Positions 6,104-13,000 are shown, counted from the first letter of the stretch. The stretch is 16,330 nt of DNA from SKPT01 sp040905445 (GCA_040905445.1 JBBDRN010000048.1:1-16330), one strand, 5' to 3'. The notes: generated by a model not told the origin, from the letters alone. Numbers and translations: made by a program.

Positions 6104-7149
6104 CAACCCGAAGGCGGCTGGATCGCCGGCCGCAGGGGCACGTAGCGAAGCGTGTCGCCGGGGGTCACGCCCAGCGCCTCGCCCGCGGCGCGGGGCAGGG
6201 CCAGCCCGCCGTCGTGCGTGTGCGACAGCGGGGTGTGCAACGCGAGGAAGTCGCGGCCGACGGTGGCGAGCAGGTGCATCGGCGCGTCATCGGCCGGCGT
6301 TTGCACGATCGCCTGCACGATGCCGAGGCGCGAGGCGCGGATGGTGCGGATCTCGTCGCGGGGCGCCTCGACGATCGGCCCGGCTTCGAAGATGTCGACC
6401 ATGTGTGAAAACGTGAAGCCTTCCTGCTCGAGCAGCGCGCGGGCGGGCGCCGTCTCGTCGTGGCACTGGCCGATGACCGCCTGGGCCTGCGGCGGGAGCA
6501 TCGGGATGTAGATCGGGTGGCGCGGCATGAGGTCGGCGATGAACTGCTTGTCCACGATTGACAGGTAGTCGGCGGTGAGCAGGTCGATGTCGAAGAAGTG
6601 CTTGCCCACCGCGTCCCAGAAGGGGCTGTGCCCGAGGTGGTCGATCACGCCGCGCAGCTCGGCGATGACGCGCGGGTCGAAGCGCGTGGGGTGCTCGGCC
6701 ATGAAGAGAAAGCGCGCCAGCGACAGCGCCCGGCCGTTGCCGTCGCGGCGGTAGCCGGGGTGCAGAAAGAGCGAGCCGACCTCGCACGGCCCGTCGTGCT
6801 CGCGCAGGAGGTGCAGCGTCTGAATGTTCTTGCGGACGTTGAGCGTGGCGGACTCGTGCAATTCCGACTCGATGCGATAGGCGTAGAACGGCTCGTAGCC
6901 GCCGACCTTGGATGTGACGCCCGCGGTGCCGACGATCTGGTCGCTGCCCGGCTCGTGCATGATGAAGAGGTAGTTCTGGCCGTGCGGAATGTCGTCGTCG
7001 AGGTGGTCGAACGCGCGGCAGGCGTCGCGCACGCGGCGCTCGAGCAGCGCGCGGTCGCGCGGCAGCGTGGTCAGGCCGAAGCCCGTCAACTCCGTGAGCT
7101 CGACGAGCGCGTCAACGTCGGTGAGGCGGACAGGGCGGATGATGAGCAT
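6103..7149 (-). CDS. astA: Arginine N-succinyltransferase AstA-like protein
   Basis: This is a 348-residue protein of the AstA family, which transfers succinyl from succinyl-CoA to the alpha-amino group of arginine in the first step of the ammonia-producing AST catabolic pathway. Family features run the full length: the start MLIIRPVRLTDVDAL, the GLTTLP motif at ~25-30, FYAYRIESELHES, GSLFLHPGYRRDGNGRALS followed by ARFLFMAEH, SPFWDAVGKHFFDIDLLTADYL, the near-invariant KQFIADLMPRHPIYIPMLP, and VDIFEAGPIVEA. Length matches the family. No astC, astD, astB or astE is nearby, so the gene is an orphan here; a different acyl acceptor cannot be excluded. No Shine-Dalgarno is seen at the ATG. GATAAT on the minus strand (7215-7220) could be a -10 element with a 60-70 base leader. 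Its stop codon overlaps the long inverted repeat. Confidence 0.88.
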   Translation of the reverse strand: MLIIRPVRLTDVDALVELTELTGFGLTTLPRDRALLERRVRDACRAFDHLDDDIPHGQNYLFIMHEPGSDQIVGTAGVTSKVGGYEPFYAYRIESELHESATLNVRKNIQTLHLLREHDGPCEVGSLFLHPGYRRDGNGRALSLARFLFMAEHPTRFDPRVIAELRGVIDHLGHSPFWDAVGKHFFDIDLLTADYLSIVDKQFIADLMPRHPIYIPMLPPQAQAVIGQCHDETAPARALLEQEGFTFSHMVDIFEAGPIVEAPRDEIRTIRASRLGIVQAIVQTPADDAPMHLLATVGRDFLALHTPLSHTHDGGLALPRAAGEALGVTPGDTLRYVPLRPAIQPPSG

Positions 7150-7237
7150 GGCGGGAGGCAGCGAGGGGGCAGGGGGCAGGGGCAGTCGGGAGTTGGGCGC
7201 GGCGGCTAAACGTGATTATCGTCCATTTTATCCCGCT

Positions 7238-7288
7238 TCATCCGCGCCATCCCCATCATCTGTGTCCATCGGTGTGCATCTGTGGCTA
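7238..7288 (+). repeat. CATCTGTGT-type short repeat upstream of folA
   Basis: This is a run of imperfect 9-base units of the type CATCTGTGT (CATCCGCGC, CATCCCCAT, CATCTGTGT, then a degenerate unit), ending in CATCTGTGGCTA at 7277-7288. The same 12-mer flanks repeat copy B. The run fills most of the astA/folA divergent gap and reaches into the folA promoter. Confidence 0.55.
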
Positions 7289-7292
7289 TTCT
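7287..7292 (+). promoter_or_regulatory. Possible leaderless -10 element of folA
   Basis: TATTCT ends 7 bases before the folA ATG, and no Shine-Dalgarno is present. The same hexamer with nearly the same spacing precedes nnrD. The call rests on spacing and recurrence only. Confidence 0.4.
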
Positions 7293-7299
7293 CTTGCCC

Positions 7300-7806
7300 A
7301 TGCCCGACCTGGAACTGGTCATCATCGTGGCGGTGGCGGACAACGGCGTAATCGGCCGCGAGGGCGCGCTGCCGTGGCGGCTGCCCGATGATCTCAAGCG
7401 GTTCAAGGCGCTGACGCTCGGTCACGCCGTCGTGATGGGTCGGCGGACGCATGAGTCGATCGGCCGACCGCTGCCGGGCCGGCGCAACTACGTGCTCACG
7501 CACCAGGCGGGCTGGACGGGCGAGGGCGTCGAGCGCGTCGCGTCGCTGGATGAGGCCGAGCAGCGGGCGCGCGAGGCGGGTGAGACGACGCTGTTCGTCA
7601 TCGGCGGCGAGACGGTGTATCGGGCCGCGCTGCCGCGGGCGCATCGTCTGGAGGTGACGCGCGTGCACGCGAACGTCGAGGGTGACGCACGGTTTCCGCC
7701 GTTCGACGCGAGCGCGTGGCGCGTCGTGAACGAGGAGCATCACCCGGCCGACGACCGGCACGCGCACGCGATGACGTTCGTGCGCTACGAGCGTGTCCAG
7801 CCATAA
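7300..7806 (+). CDS. folA: Dihydrofolate reductase
   Basis: This 168-residue protein is of standard DHFR length. It reduces dihydrofolate to tetrahydrofolate with NADPH. Visible signatures are VIIVAVADNGVIGREGALPW (N-terminal strand and Met20-type loop), LPDDLKRFK with the active-site acid in the DDL segment, the NADPH-binding stretch VVMGRRTHESIGRPLPGR, and LFVIGGETVYRAALP (GG of the cofactor site). The ATG at 7300 gives MPDLELVII; the frame stays open a little upstream to a GTG at 7282, but that region is repeat sequence. thyA is not in the window. A 9-bp hairpin follows directly after the stop. Confidence 0.96.
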   Translation: MPDLELVIIVAVADNGVIGREGALPWRLPDDLKRFKALTLGHAVVMGRRTHESIGRPLPGRRNYVLTHQAGWTGEGVERVASLDEAEQRAREAGETTLFVIGGETVYRAALPRAHRLEVTRVHANVEGDARFPPFDASAWRVVNEEHHPADDRHAHAMTFVRYERVQP

Positions 7807-7807
7807 A

Positions 7808-7828
7808 GCCGGGACCGGTGGTCCCGGC
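7808..7828 (+). terminator. Hairpin after folA, possible terminator
   Basis: A perfect 9-bp stem GCCGGGACC / GGTCCCGGC with a 3-base GGT loop begins one base after the folA stop. No T-run follows, so this may be a Rho-independent-like stall or an mRNA 3'-end protector. The rest of the gap to nnrD (to 7962) shows nothing that I can name. Confidence 0.45.
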
Positions 7829-7962
7829 GCAGCGGCGGGAGCGGTACAAAAATCACCCCGCGCTCGCGGCGCGGAGGGCCATCATCGGCGACTACCGCGC
7901 GCGAGTTGGGTTCCTCGCCAGTGAGCATCTTTCGCCGCCGCGCCGGGATGTGAGGGCGAAGC

Positions 7963-8844
7963 CTACGCGCGGGGCAGCGTCTCGGCGGCGGTGGGGATGG
8001 CGTGGGCGAGGTCGGCGGCGCGCAGGCCGGCCTGGCCGTGGGCGGCGGTCCACTGCTCCGCGGCGAGGCCGTGCAGGTGGGCGCCCAGTACGGCGGCGTC
8101 GAAGGGGTTCATGCCCTGGCCCAGCAGGCTTGCGATGATGCCGGTCAGCACGTCGCCCGTGCCGGCGGTGGCGAGCGCGGCGCTGCCGGTGTGGTTGGTG
8201 CAGACGCGCTGGCCGTCGGTGATGACGCTGTGGCGACCCTTGAGCACGACGACGGCGTGCAGGGCGCGGGCGAGCGCGGCCGCGGCGGCGGGGCGCTCGT
8301 CGGCGTCGGTCGCACTGTGCGTGATGCCCAGCGGCTCGGCGAGGCGGGCGAACTCACCCGGGTGGGGGGTGAGGATGGTGCGGATGTCGGACTTCGGATT
8401 TGGGATTGCGGATTTCGGATGTGAGCGGGCGAGGAGGTTCAAGCCGCTGGCGTCGAGCACGAGCGGGCGCGCATCGGCGAGCAGGGCGTGGATGAGCCCC
8501 TCGCTCGCGTCGTTTTCAGCAAGGCCCGGGCCCGCGGCGACGACGGCGCGCTGCCGCGGGTCGGCGGTGTTGATGATGTCGTGGTTTGCGGCCGGGTCGT
8601 CGCCGAGCGGCAGGCCGGTGGCGCTGGGTTCGATCGTGATGCAGAAGGGGAGGATGGCGCGCGGCACGGCCAGGCGGACGAGGCCCGTGCCGGTGCGCAG
8701 CGCCGCGGTGGCAACGAGGGCCGGGGCGCCGATCATCGCCTCGCTGCCGGCGACGACGATAACCGTGCCGAACGTGCCCTTGTGGCCGTCGGCGGGGCGG
8801 GCGGGCAGTGAGGGCAACGCGGTGACGGATTCGAGGTCGGGCAT
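7963..8844 (-). CDS. nnrD: ADP-dependent (S)-NAD(P)H-hydrate dehydratase
   Basis: This is a 293-residue YjeF C-terminal-type kinase-fold protein that repairs hydrated NAD(P)H using ADP. HKGTFGTVIVVAGS (21-34) is the glycine-rich start of the fold. LTPHPGEF (158-165), VLKGRHSVITDG (200-211) and NHTGSAALATAGTGDVLTG (217-235) are the other family blocks, with Asp231 as the expected catalytic base. The NnrE epimerase half of the fused form is absent. Residues ~142-156 (HPKSAIPNPKSDIRT) are an atypical insert just before the LTPHPGE block, encoded by a heptad DNA repeat. The core motifs are intact. ATG 8844 is chosen because MPDLE gives a normal N-terminus; codons further upstream are intergenic repeat. 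No Shine-Dalgarno is seen. Confidence 0.93.
   Translation of the reverse strand: MPDLESVTALPSLPARPADGHKGTFGTVIVVAGSEAMIGAPALVATAALRTGTGLVRLAVPRAILPFCITIEPSATGLPLGDDPAANHDIINTADPRQRAVVAAGPGLAENDASEGLIHALLADARPLVLDASGLNLLARSHPKSAIPNPKSDIRTILTPHPGEFARLAEPLGITHSATDADERPAAAAALARALHAVVVLKGRHSVITDGQRVCTNHTGSAALATAGTGDVLTGIIASLLGQGMNPFDAAVLGAHLHGLAAEQWTAAHGQAGLRAADLAHAIPTAAETLPRA
8377..8421 (-). repeat. In-frame heptad repeat inside nnrD
   Basis: On the minus strand this reads as consecutive 7-mers ATCCGAA, ATCCGCA, ATCCCAA, ATCCGAA, GTCCGAC, ATCCG. It encodes the HPKSAIPNPKSDIRT insert. This is the cleanest of the three intragenic heptad runs. Confidence 0.8.
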
Positions 8845-8852
8845 GAGGATGG

Positions 8853-8858
8853 AGAATA
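8853..8858 (-). promoter_or_regulatory. Possible leaderless -10 element of nnrD
   Basis: TATTCT on the minus strand ends 8 bases before the nnrD ATG. The surrounding GGCTATTCTC and the following ATGCCCGACCT are identical to the folA start region. No Shine-Dalgarno is present. Confidence 0.4.
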
Positions 8859-8868
8859 GCCCGGAAAG

Positions 8869-8970
8869 GAAGTCGAGGGAGTCAGAAGTCAGGGAAGTCG
8901 AGGAAGGATAGGAATCACCGACGGCGGGCACTTCCCTTCTGCCTTCCCTGACTCCTGACTTCTGACTTCC
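8869..8970. repeat. GTCAGAAGTCAGG-type repeat, inverted pair
   Basis: The left arm 8877-8893 (GGGAGTCAGAAGTCAGG) and right arm 8954-8970 (CCTGACTTCTGACTTCC) are complementary at 16 of 17 bases. Further degenerate GAAGTCAGG units lie on both sides. The left segment 8887-8907 nearly equals 4605-4625. The run fills the gap between the rnhB-like stop and nnrD. Confidence 0.8.
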
Positions 8971-8984
8971 TTCCCCCCTCCCTC

Positions 8985-10085
8985 TCACGCCTGCCGGCAG
9001 AGGCGGGCCGGGTCGATGTTGAGCCGCGCGAGGTGCGGGGCGAGGTCGTTCATGAAGCGGCGGCCGTCGGTCGCGTAGCCGGCTGTCGGCGCCAGCCCCG
9101 GCACGCGCTCGATGAACCAGGCGTTCAGCCGGGCCATCAGCAGCTCGCGCGTGTACTTGCAGATCATCGACGCCAGCGCGACCGGCAGGTGGCGGTCCTC
9201 GGCATCAACCTCAAAGCTGACGGTCATCGCTCGCTCGCCGGCGACGAGGCGGTAGGCGGAGTGGCCGTCCGACTCGTCCAGGATGGCGATGCGGGCGTCG
9301 GGAAAGGCGAGGGCGAGTGGGTCGAGGTAGCGCGTGCGCCCGCCCTGGCGGTCGACAACGACGCGCGGGTGGGCCTGGCCGTGCTCGTCCCAGATGGCGC
9401 GCAGGTGGCGCGAGACGAAGGTGAAGCTCGTCGCCGCCTTCGATCGCGTCGCCGCGACCATCTGGTTGAAGCGGTCCTCGAACACCACGGCCGCGCCGAA
9501 GTCGACGAGGGCGACGCCGGCGCTGCCGGCGGCGCGGGTGAGCATGTTGCGGGCGATGGCAAGCTCGTCGGCGGTGACGCTATCGGGCAGGGGCTGCCAG
9601 GGATGCCCGTCGCAGCCGGTGTACCAGGGCAGGGCGGCGAGGTCGTGGTGGCACGTCTCGCCGAGCGCGCTGAGCCAGTCATCGACGCGGGGACAGTCGC
9701 GCCCGGCGAGCCCGGCGAAGGCGAGGCAGCCGAGTTCCAGGTGGCGCAAACCCGCAGCCGCGGTGGTCAGCTTCTTGGAGTCGGCGACCGCGATGTGTCC
9801 TCGCCGGGCGGCGCGGCGGTCGGCGAGGCTGCGACAGACAGCGGAGCGGAGCAGGTGCCAGAGCGCGGGAGCGGACGAGTGCTGATTGCTGATTTCTGAT
9901 CGCTGATTGGGCGCGGCGGTGGCGGTGGCCGTTGACGCGGCGCCCGCTGCGGGGGTGGATGTGACGGGCGACGTGGCGGGTGTGGCAGGGGGGGCGGGGG
10001 GGGCGGTGAAGACGGTGCGGGCGACGAGCAGTGGGCCCAGGAGAGGGCCGTAGCCAGCCTCGTCGATGCCGGCGTAGACCTGCAT
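8985..10085 (-). CDS. Ribonuclease HII-like protein with low-complexity insert
   Basis: This is a 366-residue RNase HII-type protein, predicted to cut RNA in RNA/DNA hybrids. AGIDEAGYGPLLGPLLVA (5-22) provides the Asp8-Glu9 pair of the RNase HII active site (DEAGxGP). DSKKL (102-106), VVVDRQGGRT (242-251, Asp245), ASMICKYTRELLM (305-317, Glu314 where RNase HII normally has Asp) and PTAGYATDGRRF (333-344) match the remaining family blocks. It is much longer than standard RNase HII (about 200 residues). Residues ~27-72 are a low-complexity insert (PPAPPATPATSP type, then NQRSEISNQHS) splitting the first strand region from the helix that follows. Extra sequence around 130-170 also departs from the family. 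The Asp-to-Glu change and the divergence leave specificity uncertain. It probably belongs to a planctomycete subfamily; I therefore give no firm gene symbol. Confidence 0.82.
   Translation of the reverse strand: MQVYAGIDEAGYGPLLGPLLVARTVFTAPPAPPATPATSPVTSTPAAGAASTATATAAPNQRSEISNQHSSAPALWHLLRSAVCRSLADRRAARRGHIAVADSKKLTTAAAGLRHLELGCLAFAGLAGRDCPRVDDWLSALGETCHHDLAALPWYTGCDGHPWQPLPDSVTADELAIARNMLTRAAGSAGVALVDFGAAVVFEDRFNQMVAATRSKAATSFTFVSRHLRAIWDEHGQAHPRVVVDRQGGRTRYLDPLALAFPDARIAILDESDGHSAYRLVAGERAMTVSFEVDAEDRHLPVALASMICKYTRELLMARLNAWFIERVPGLAPTAGYATDGRRFMNDLAPHLARLNIDPARLCRQA
9876..9911 (-). repeat. In-frame heptad repeat inside the RNase HII-like gene
   Basis: On the minus strand this is the series ATCAGCG, ATCAGAA, ATCAGCA, ATCAGCA. 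It encodes NQRSEISNQHS (about residues 60-70). It is a sister type of the ATCCGAA heptads in comF and nnrD. Confidence 0.78.
9912..10007 (+). repeat. G-rich 9-mer-type repeat inside the RNase HII-like gene
   Basis: Plus-strand runs of GTGGCGGG and GGGGGGGCGG type encode the Pro/Ala/Thr-rich stretch (about residues 27-58) on the minus strand. It sits directly next to the heptad insert, the same pairing as in comF. Confidence 0.65.
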
Positions 10086-10092
10086 GTGCCAG

Positions 10093-10098
10093 AGGGTA
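10093..10098 (-). promoter_or_regulatory. Possible leaderless -10 element of the RNase HII-like gene
   Basis: TACCCT on the minus strand ends 7 bases before the ATG, with no Shine-Dalgarno. It is a weak match to the -10 consensus; its weight comes from the repeated spacing seen at folA, nnrD and ruvA. Confidence 0.28.
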
Positions 10099-10166
10099 GC
10101 AGATGGAGGTGGCGAGGGCGGGGGGCAGGCGAGCCGTGGTTCTGCGGCCGTGCGCGATCGCTGAAG

Positions 10167-10273
10167 AACCGCGAAGCAGCGAAGAACGCGGAGGACGCGA
10201 AGAGATTGTGGTTTGCGCTACTTCTGGTGCTTGGCGCCCTTCGCTTGCTTCGCCTCTTCGCCTCTTCGCGGTT
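10167..10273. repeat. GCGAAG-type repeat, inverted pair
   Basis: AACCGCGAAG (10167-10176) faces CTTCGCGGTT (10264-10273). Each arm continues inward as imperfect 8-9-base GCGAAGxxx units (GCGAAGAAC, GCGGAGGAC, GCGAAGAGA on the left; GCGAAGAG, GCGAAGAG, GCGAAGCAA on the right, read on minus). It lies in the 292-base gap between the hydrolase stop and the RNase HII-like gene. The rest of that gap has no gene or signal that I can support. Confidence 0.75.
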
Positions 10274-10377
10274 CAACGATGAGTTCACCGGGTTCCAGGG
10301 TTACGGACAGTGTGAGGTGCTGGTGATGTGCTGTGCTGGGTGTTTGGGGCGGGGGGCGCGTGGCCCGGAGGGCGAGG

Positions 10378-11256
10378 CTAACGGGGAGCGCTGGCGGGCG
10401 CGAGGGTCGTGAGGAAGGTTTGCAGCGCGTTTGCCGGCTCGGGCAGGAGTTGGTGAGGATCGGTGCCTTCGATCCAGATGCCGTGCTGCTTGCCCGGGCC
10501 GTCGAAGAGATGCAGGTGCGCGGGGGCGTGTGCGCCGGCGGCGCGGTAGGCGTCGAGGATCCATTGCGACTGCTCAGGCCGAACGAGCTCGTCGTTGCGG
10601 CTGTGGATGCACAGCAGTGGCGGCGCGTCGGCGGTGACGTGGTTGATAGGCGATGCCTCGGCGAGCAGGCGGTCGGTGTCGTCGCTGGCGCGGGGGCGGA
10701 GGAACCGGCCCGCGAACGCGGCCTTGTCCCGGCCGGGGCGCGCAAAGCGGCGGACGAGGTCGGCGGGGCCGGCGATGGAGACGATCGCGCGGACGCGTTC
10801 CCGGTCGAGGCGCAGGCCGGTCATCAGCGCGAGGTGGCCGCCTGCCGAGGCGCCGACAATGACGATGCGCGAGCGGTCGAGCTTGGCGAAGGCGGGGTGG
10901 TCGCCGTCGAGGAGGAAGCGGGCCGCGGCGAGGCAGTCGTCGCCACAGGCTGGCCAAGGGGCGTGGTCGAGCAGGCGGTAGTTGATGTTGTAGGCGGCGT
11001 AGCCGAGCGTGGCGAGCAGTTGGGCGATGCCGGCGAGGCCGTGCTTGTCCATGGCGTTCCACCCGCCGCCGTGAATGACGAGGGCGGCAGGGGCGGGGGT
11101 GATGGTGGCGGGGGTGGCGGGGGGGTGGAGGTCGCCGAGGTTGCGCTCCGGGTGGTGGTGGGCGTAGGTGATGCCGGGGATGATGGGGGGTGTGGCGGGA
11201 GGTGTGGCGGGAGGCGTGGCGGGGGGCGTTTGCATGGTGTGGCTCCGTGCTTCCAT
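10378..11256 (-). CDS. Alpha/beta hydrolase, esterase/lipase-like
   Basis: This is a 292-residue alpha/beta-hydrolase of the acetyl-esterase/BD-FAE type. HGGGW (62-66) forms the oxyanion hole. GASAGG (135-140) carries the nucleophile Ser137, and Asp222 (SRNDELV) and His258 (GKQHGIW) complete the triad. The first ~60 residues are mostly low-complexity: PPATPPATPPATPP (11-24) and PPATPATITPAP (45-56), encoded by G-rich repeats on the opposite strand. No signal peptide is obvious, so it is probably cytoplasmic. The ATG at 11256 lies 10 bases after the murJ stop, so it is likely co-transcribed with murJ; an ATG at 11235 (MQTPPATPP) is the alternative start. The substrate is unknown, probably a small ester, possibly acetylated sugars. 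Confidence 0.88.
   Translation of the reverse strand: MEARSHTMQTPPATPPATPPATPPIIPGITYAHHHPERNLGDLHPPATPATITPAPAALVIHGGGWNAMDKHGLAGIAQLLATLGYAAYNINYRLLDHAPWPACGDDCLAAARFLLDGDHPAFAKLDRSRIVIVGASAGGHLALMTGLRLDRERVRAIVSIAGPADLVRRFARPGRDKAAFAGRFLRPRASDDTDRLLAEASPINHVTADAPPLLCIHSRNDELVRPEQSQWILDAYRAAGAHAPAHLHLFDGPGKQHGIWIEGTDPHQLLPEPANALQTFLTTLAPASAPR
11086..11229 (+). repeat. Two G-rich 9-mer-type runs inside the hydrolase gene
   Basis: Plus-strand runs at about 11086-11124 (GTGGCGGGGGTGGCGGGG) and 11182-11229 (GTGGCGGGAG repeated) encode the two PAT/PPAT stretches of the hydrolase N-terminus. Between them lies ordinary coding sequence. Confidence 0.7.
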
Positions 11257-11266
11257 GGTTTGGTTT

Positions 11267-12991
11267 TCAGCGCCGCTCGCGGTTGAGCAACCAGGTGAGT
11301 TCCTCGGCACCGGTGAGGCGGGCGGCGGCGAAGAAGAGGGCGGCGCCGCCGGCGACGGCGAGGGCGAGCAGCAGGGCGACGCCGGCGGGGCCGAGCGTGG
11401 CCGGATCGACCACCGCGAGACCGAGCACGAGGGTCAGGGCCATGCCCGCGGTGAGCGCGGCCGTGCGCGCCCAGCTTCGCCAGACGGCAGGGGCCAGAAG
11501 CGTGCGCACGCCGCCGTCGACATGTCGGCCGATGATCGCGAGAAGGATGAGGAGGTGGATGACGGCGCTGAGGGCGGTGGACCACGCCAGGCCGGCGGCG
11601 CCGAGGGGCCAGATGAGCACGAGGTTGAGCAGGAGGTTGAAGCCCACGGCCGCGAGGCTGGCGTAAAGCGGGGCGCGTGCGTCCTTGCGGGCGTGGTAGG
11701 CGCGGGCGAGCAGGTGCATCATGGAATAGGCCCAGACGCTGGCAGCGTAGCCGACGAGGATGGCGGCGACGCGGGCGGAGTCATCGGCATGGAAGGCGCC
11801 GCGTTCGTAGATGACGCGGACCGCGGGCAGGGCCAGGAGCATGAGCCCGGCGCTGGCGGGCAGGCCGATGAAGACGGTCAGGCGCAGGCCGCGCTGGAGG
11901 ATGGCGAGGAAGTCGTCGCCCGCGCCGGCGTCGGGCTCGCCTTTGGCGGCGCTGGCGAGGGCGGGGAAGATGGCGGTGGCGACGGCGATGCCGAACACGC
12001 CGAGCGGAAACTGGTAGAGGCGCTGGGCCCATTGGAGGGCGCCGACGGAGCCGGGCTCGATCGGGTAGGGCAGGCTCCAGGGCCCGAGGGTGAAGCGAGC
12101 GGCGCCGGTGGTGCGCGGGGAGAAGCCGAAGGCGATGAGGCTGTCGAGCAGGGCGTTGAGCTGAAAGACCGCCAGGCCGGCGATCATCGGCAGCATCAGC
12201 ACGAGCGTCGAGCGCAGCGGGGGCCAGAGGTCGGCGAGCGGCCGATGGCGGGCCAGGTGCGCGCGGGCTGCGAGAACGAGCCAGACGACCTGCACCACGC
12301 CGGCGACGAGGACGCCGAGCGCCACGGCGTGGGCGATGCGTTCGGCGTCGGCGGCGGCGAGGGCAGCGGCCGCGGCGGCGGTGATCATGAAGAGGTTGAG
12401 GATGACGGGCGCCGCCGCCGGTGGGCCGAAGCGGCCGCGCACCTGCAGCACCGCGGCGAGCAGTGCGGCGACGCACACCAGCGGCATGTAGGGCAGCATG
12501 AGCATCATCAGCCGCAGCGCGAGCGCGGTGGTGGCGTCCCAGTCGCCCCAGGCCAGCATCGCGGCGAGCGAGGCCTCGCCGAGCAGCGTGATCGTCACCA
12601 GCACGAGCGTCAGCAGGGCGAGCGCCAGGCTCGCGAAGCGGCGGGCGCGCTCCGCGTCCTGGCGGTGCACGTCGCTGTAGTGGGGGATGAACGCGGCCGC
12701 GAGGGCGCCTTCGCCGAACAGCCGACGGAAGAGGTTAGGCACGAGAAAGCCAAGGAAGAACGCGTCGGCGACGGTGCTCAGGCCCAGCAGCGCGGCGAGG
12801 ACGGCATCACGCACCAGCCCGGTCAGGCGCGACGCGAGGGTGAAGCCGGCGACGACGACGGCATGCCGGACGAAGCCCGTGTCACCATCGGGCGGGGGGC
12901 CGGCCTGGCGTGTGGTGGGTGCGACGGGCGTGGCGGGGGTGGTGGGGGTGGCGGGGGTGGCGGGGGTGGTGGGGTCGGACTTCGTGGTCAT
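11267..12991 (-). CDS. murJ: Lipid II flippase MurJ (MviN)
   Basis: This is a 574-residue polytopic membrane protein of the MOP superfamily that exports lipid-linked peptidoglycan precursors. TLASRLTGLVRDAVLAALLG (51-70) contains the conserved arginines of helix 1. ADAFFLGFLVPNLFRRLFGE (75-94), then GALAAAFIP, is the MurJ family signature. About 13-14 hydrophobic helices follow. Length is slightly above the usual ~510-530 because of an N-terminal cytoplasmic extension; residues 7-27 are TTPATPATPTTPATP-type repeat encoded by the G-rich 9-mer. The start at MTTKSD (12991) was chosen: the frame runs a little further upstream but lacks support, and CATAAT lies 9 bases before this ATG. The VanZ-like gene ends 93 bases upstream and the hydrolase begins 10 bases downstream. 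Confidence 0.94.
   Translation of the reverse strand: MTTKSDPTTPATPATPTTPATPVAPTTRQAGPPPDGDTGFVRHAVVVAGFTLASRLTGLVRDAVLAALLGLSTVADAFFLGFLVPNLFRRLFGEGALAAAFIPHYSDVHRQDAERARRFASLALALLTLVLVTITLLGEASLAAMLAWGDWDATTALALRLMMLMLPYMPLVCVAALLAAVLQVRGRFGPPAAAPVILNLFMITAAAAAALAAADAERIAHAVALGVLVAGVVQVVWLVLAARAHLARHRPLADLWPPLRSTLVLMLPMIAGLAVFQLNALLDSLIAFGFSPRTTGAARFTLGPWSLPYPIEPGSVGALQWAQRLYQFPLGVFGIAVATAIFPALASAAKGEPDAGAGDDFLAILQRGLRLTVFIGLPASAGLMLLALPAVRVIYERGAFHADDSARVAAILVGYAASVWAYSMMHLLARAYHARKDARAPLYASLAAVGFNLLLNLVLIWPLGAAGLAWSTALSAVIHLLILLAIIGRHVDGGVRTLLAPAVWRSWARTAALTAGMALTLVLGLAVVDPATLGPAGVALLLALAVAGGAALFFAAARLTGAEELTWLLNRERR
12911..12973 (+). repeat. G-rich 9-mer repeat inside murJ
   Basis: Plus-strand units of GTGGCGGGG / GTGGTGGGG repeat about six times and encode the Thr-Pro-Ala tract (about residues 7-27) of MurJ. 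The strand has several runs of four or five Gs and could fold as a G-quadruplex. Confidence 0.8.
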
Positions 12992-13000
12992 GCCGGGGGC

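Noticed and set aside
5961..6416. Open frames running through the copy C palindrome
   Set aside because: They start inside a repeat, cross the end of astA antisense, and have no ribosome-binding site or family similarity.
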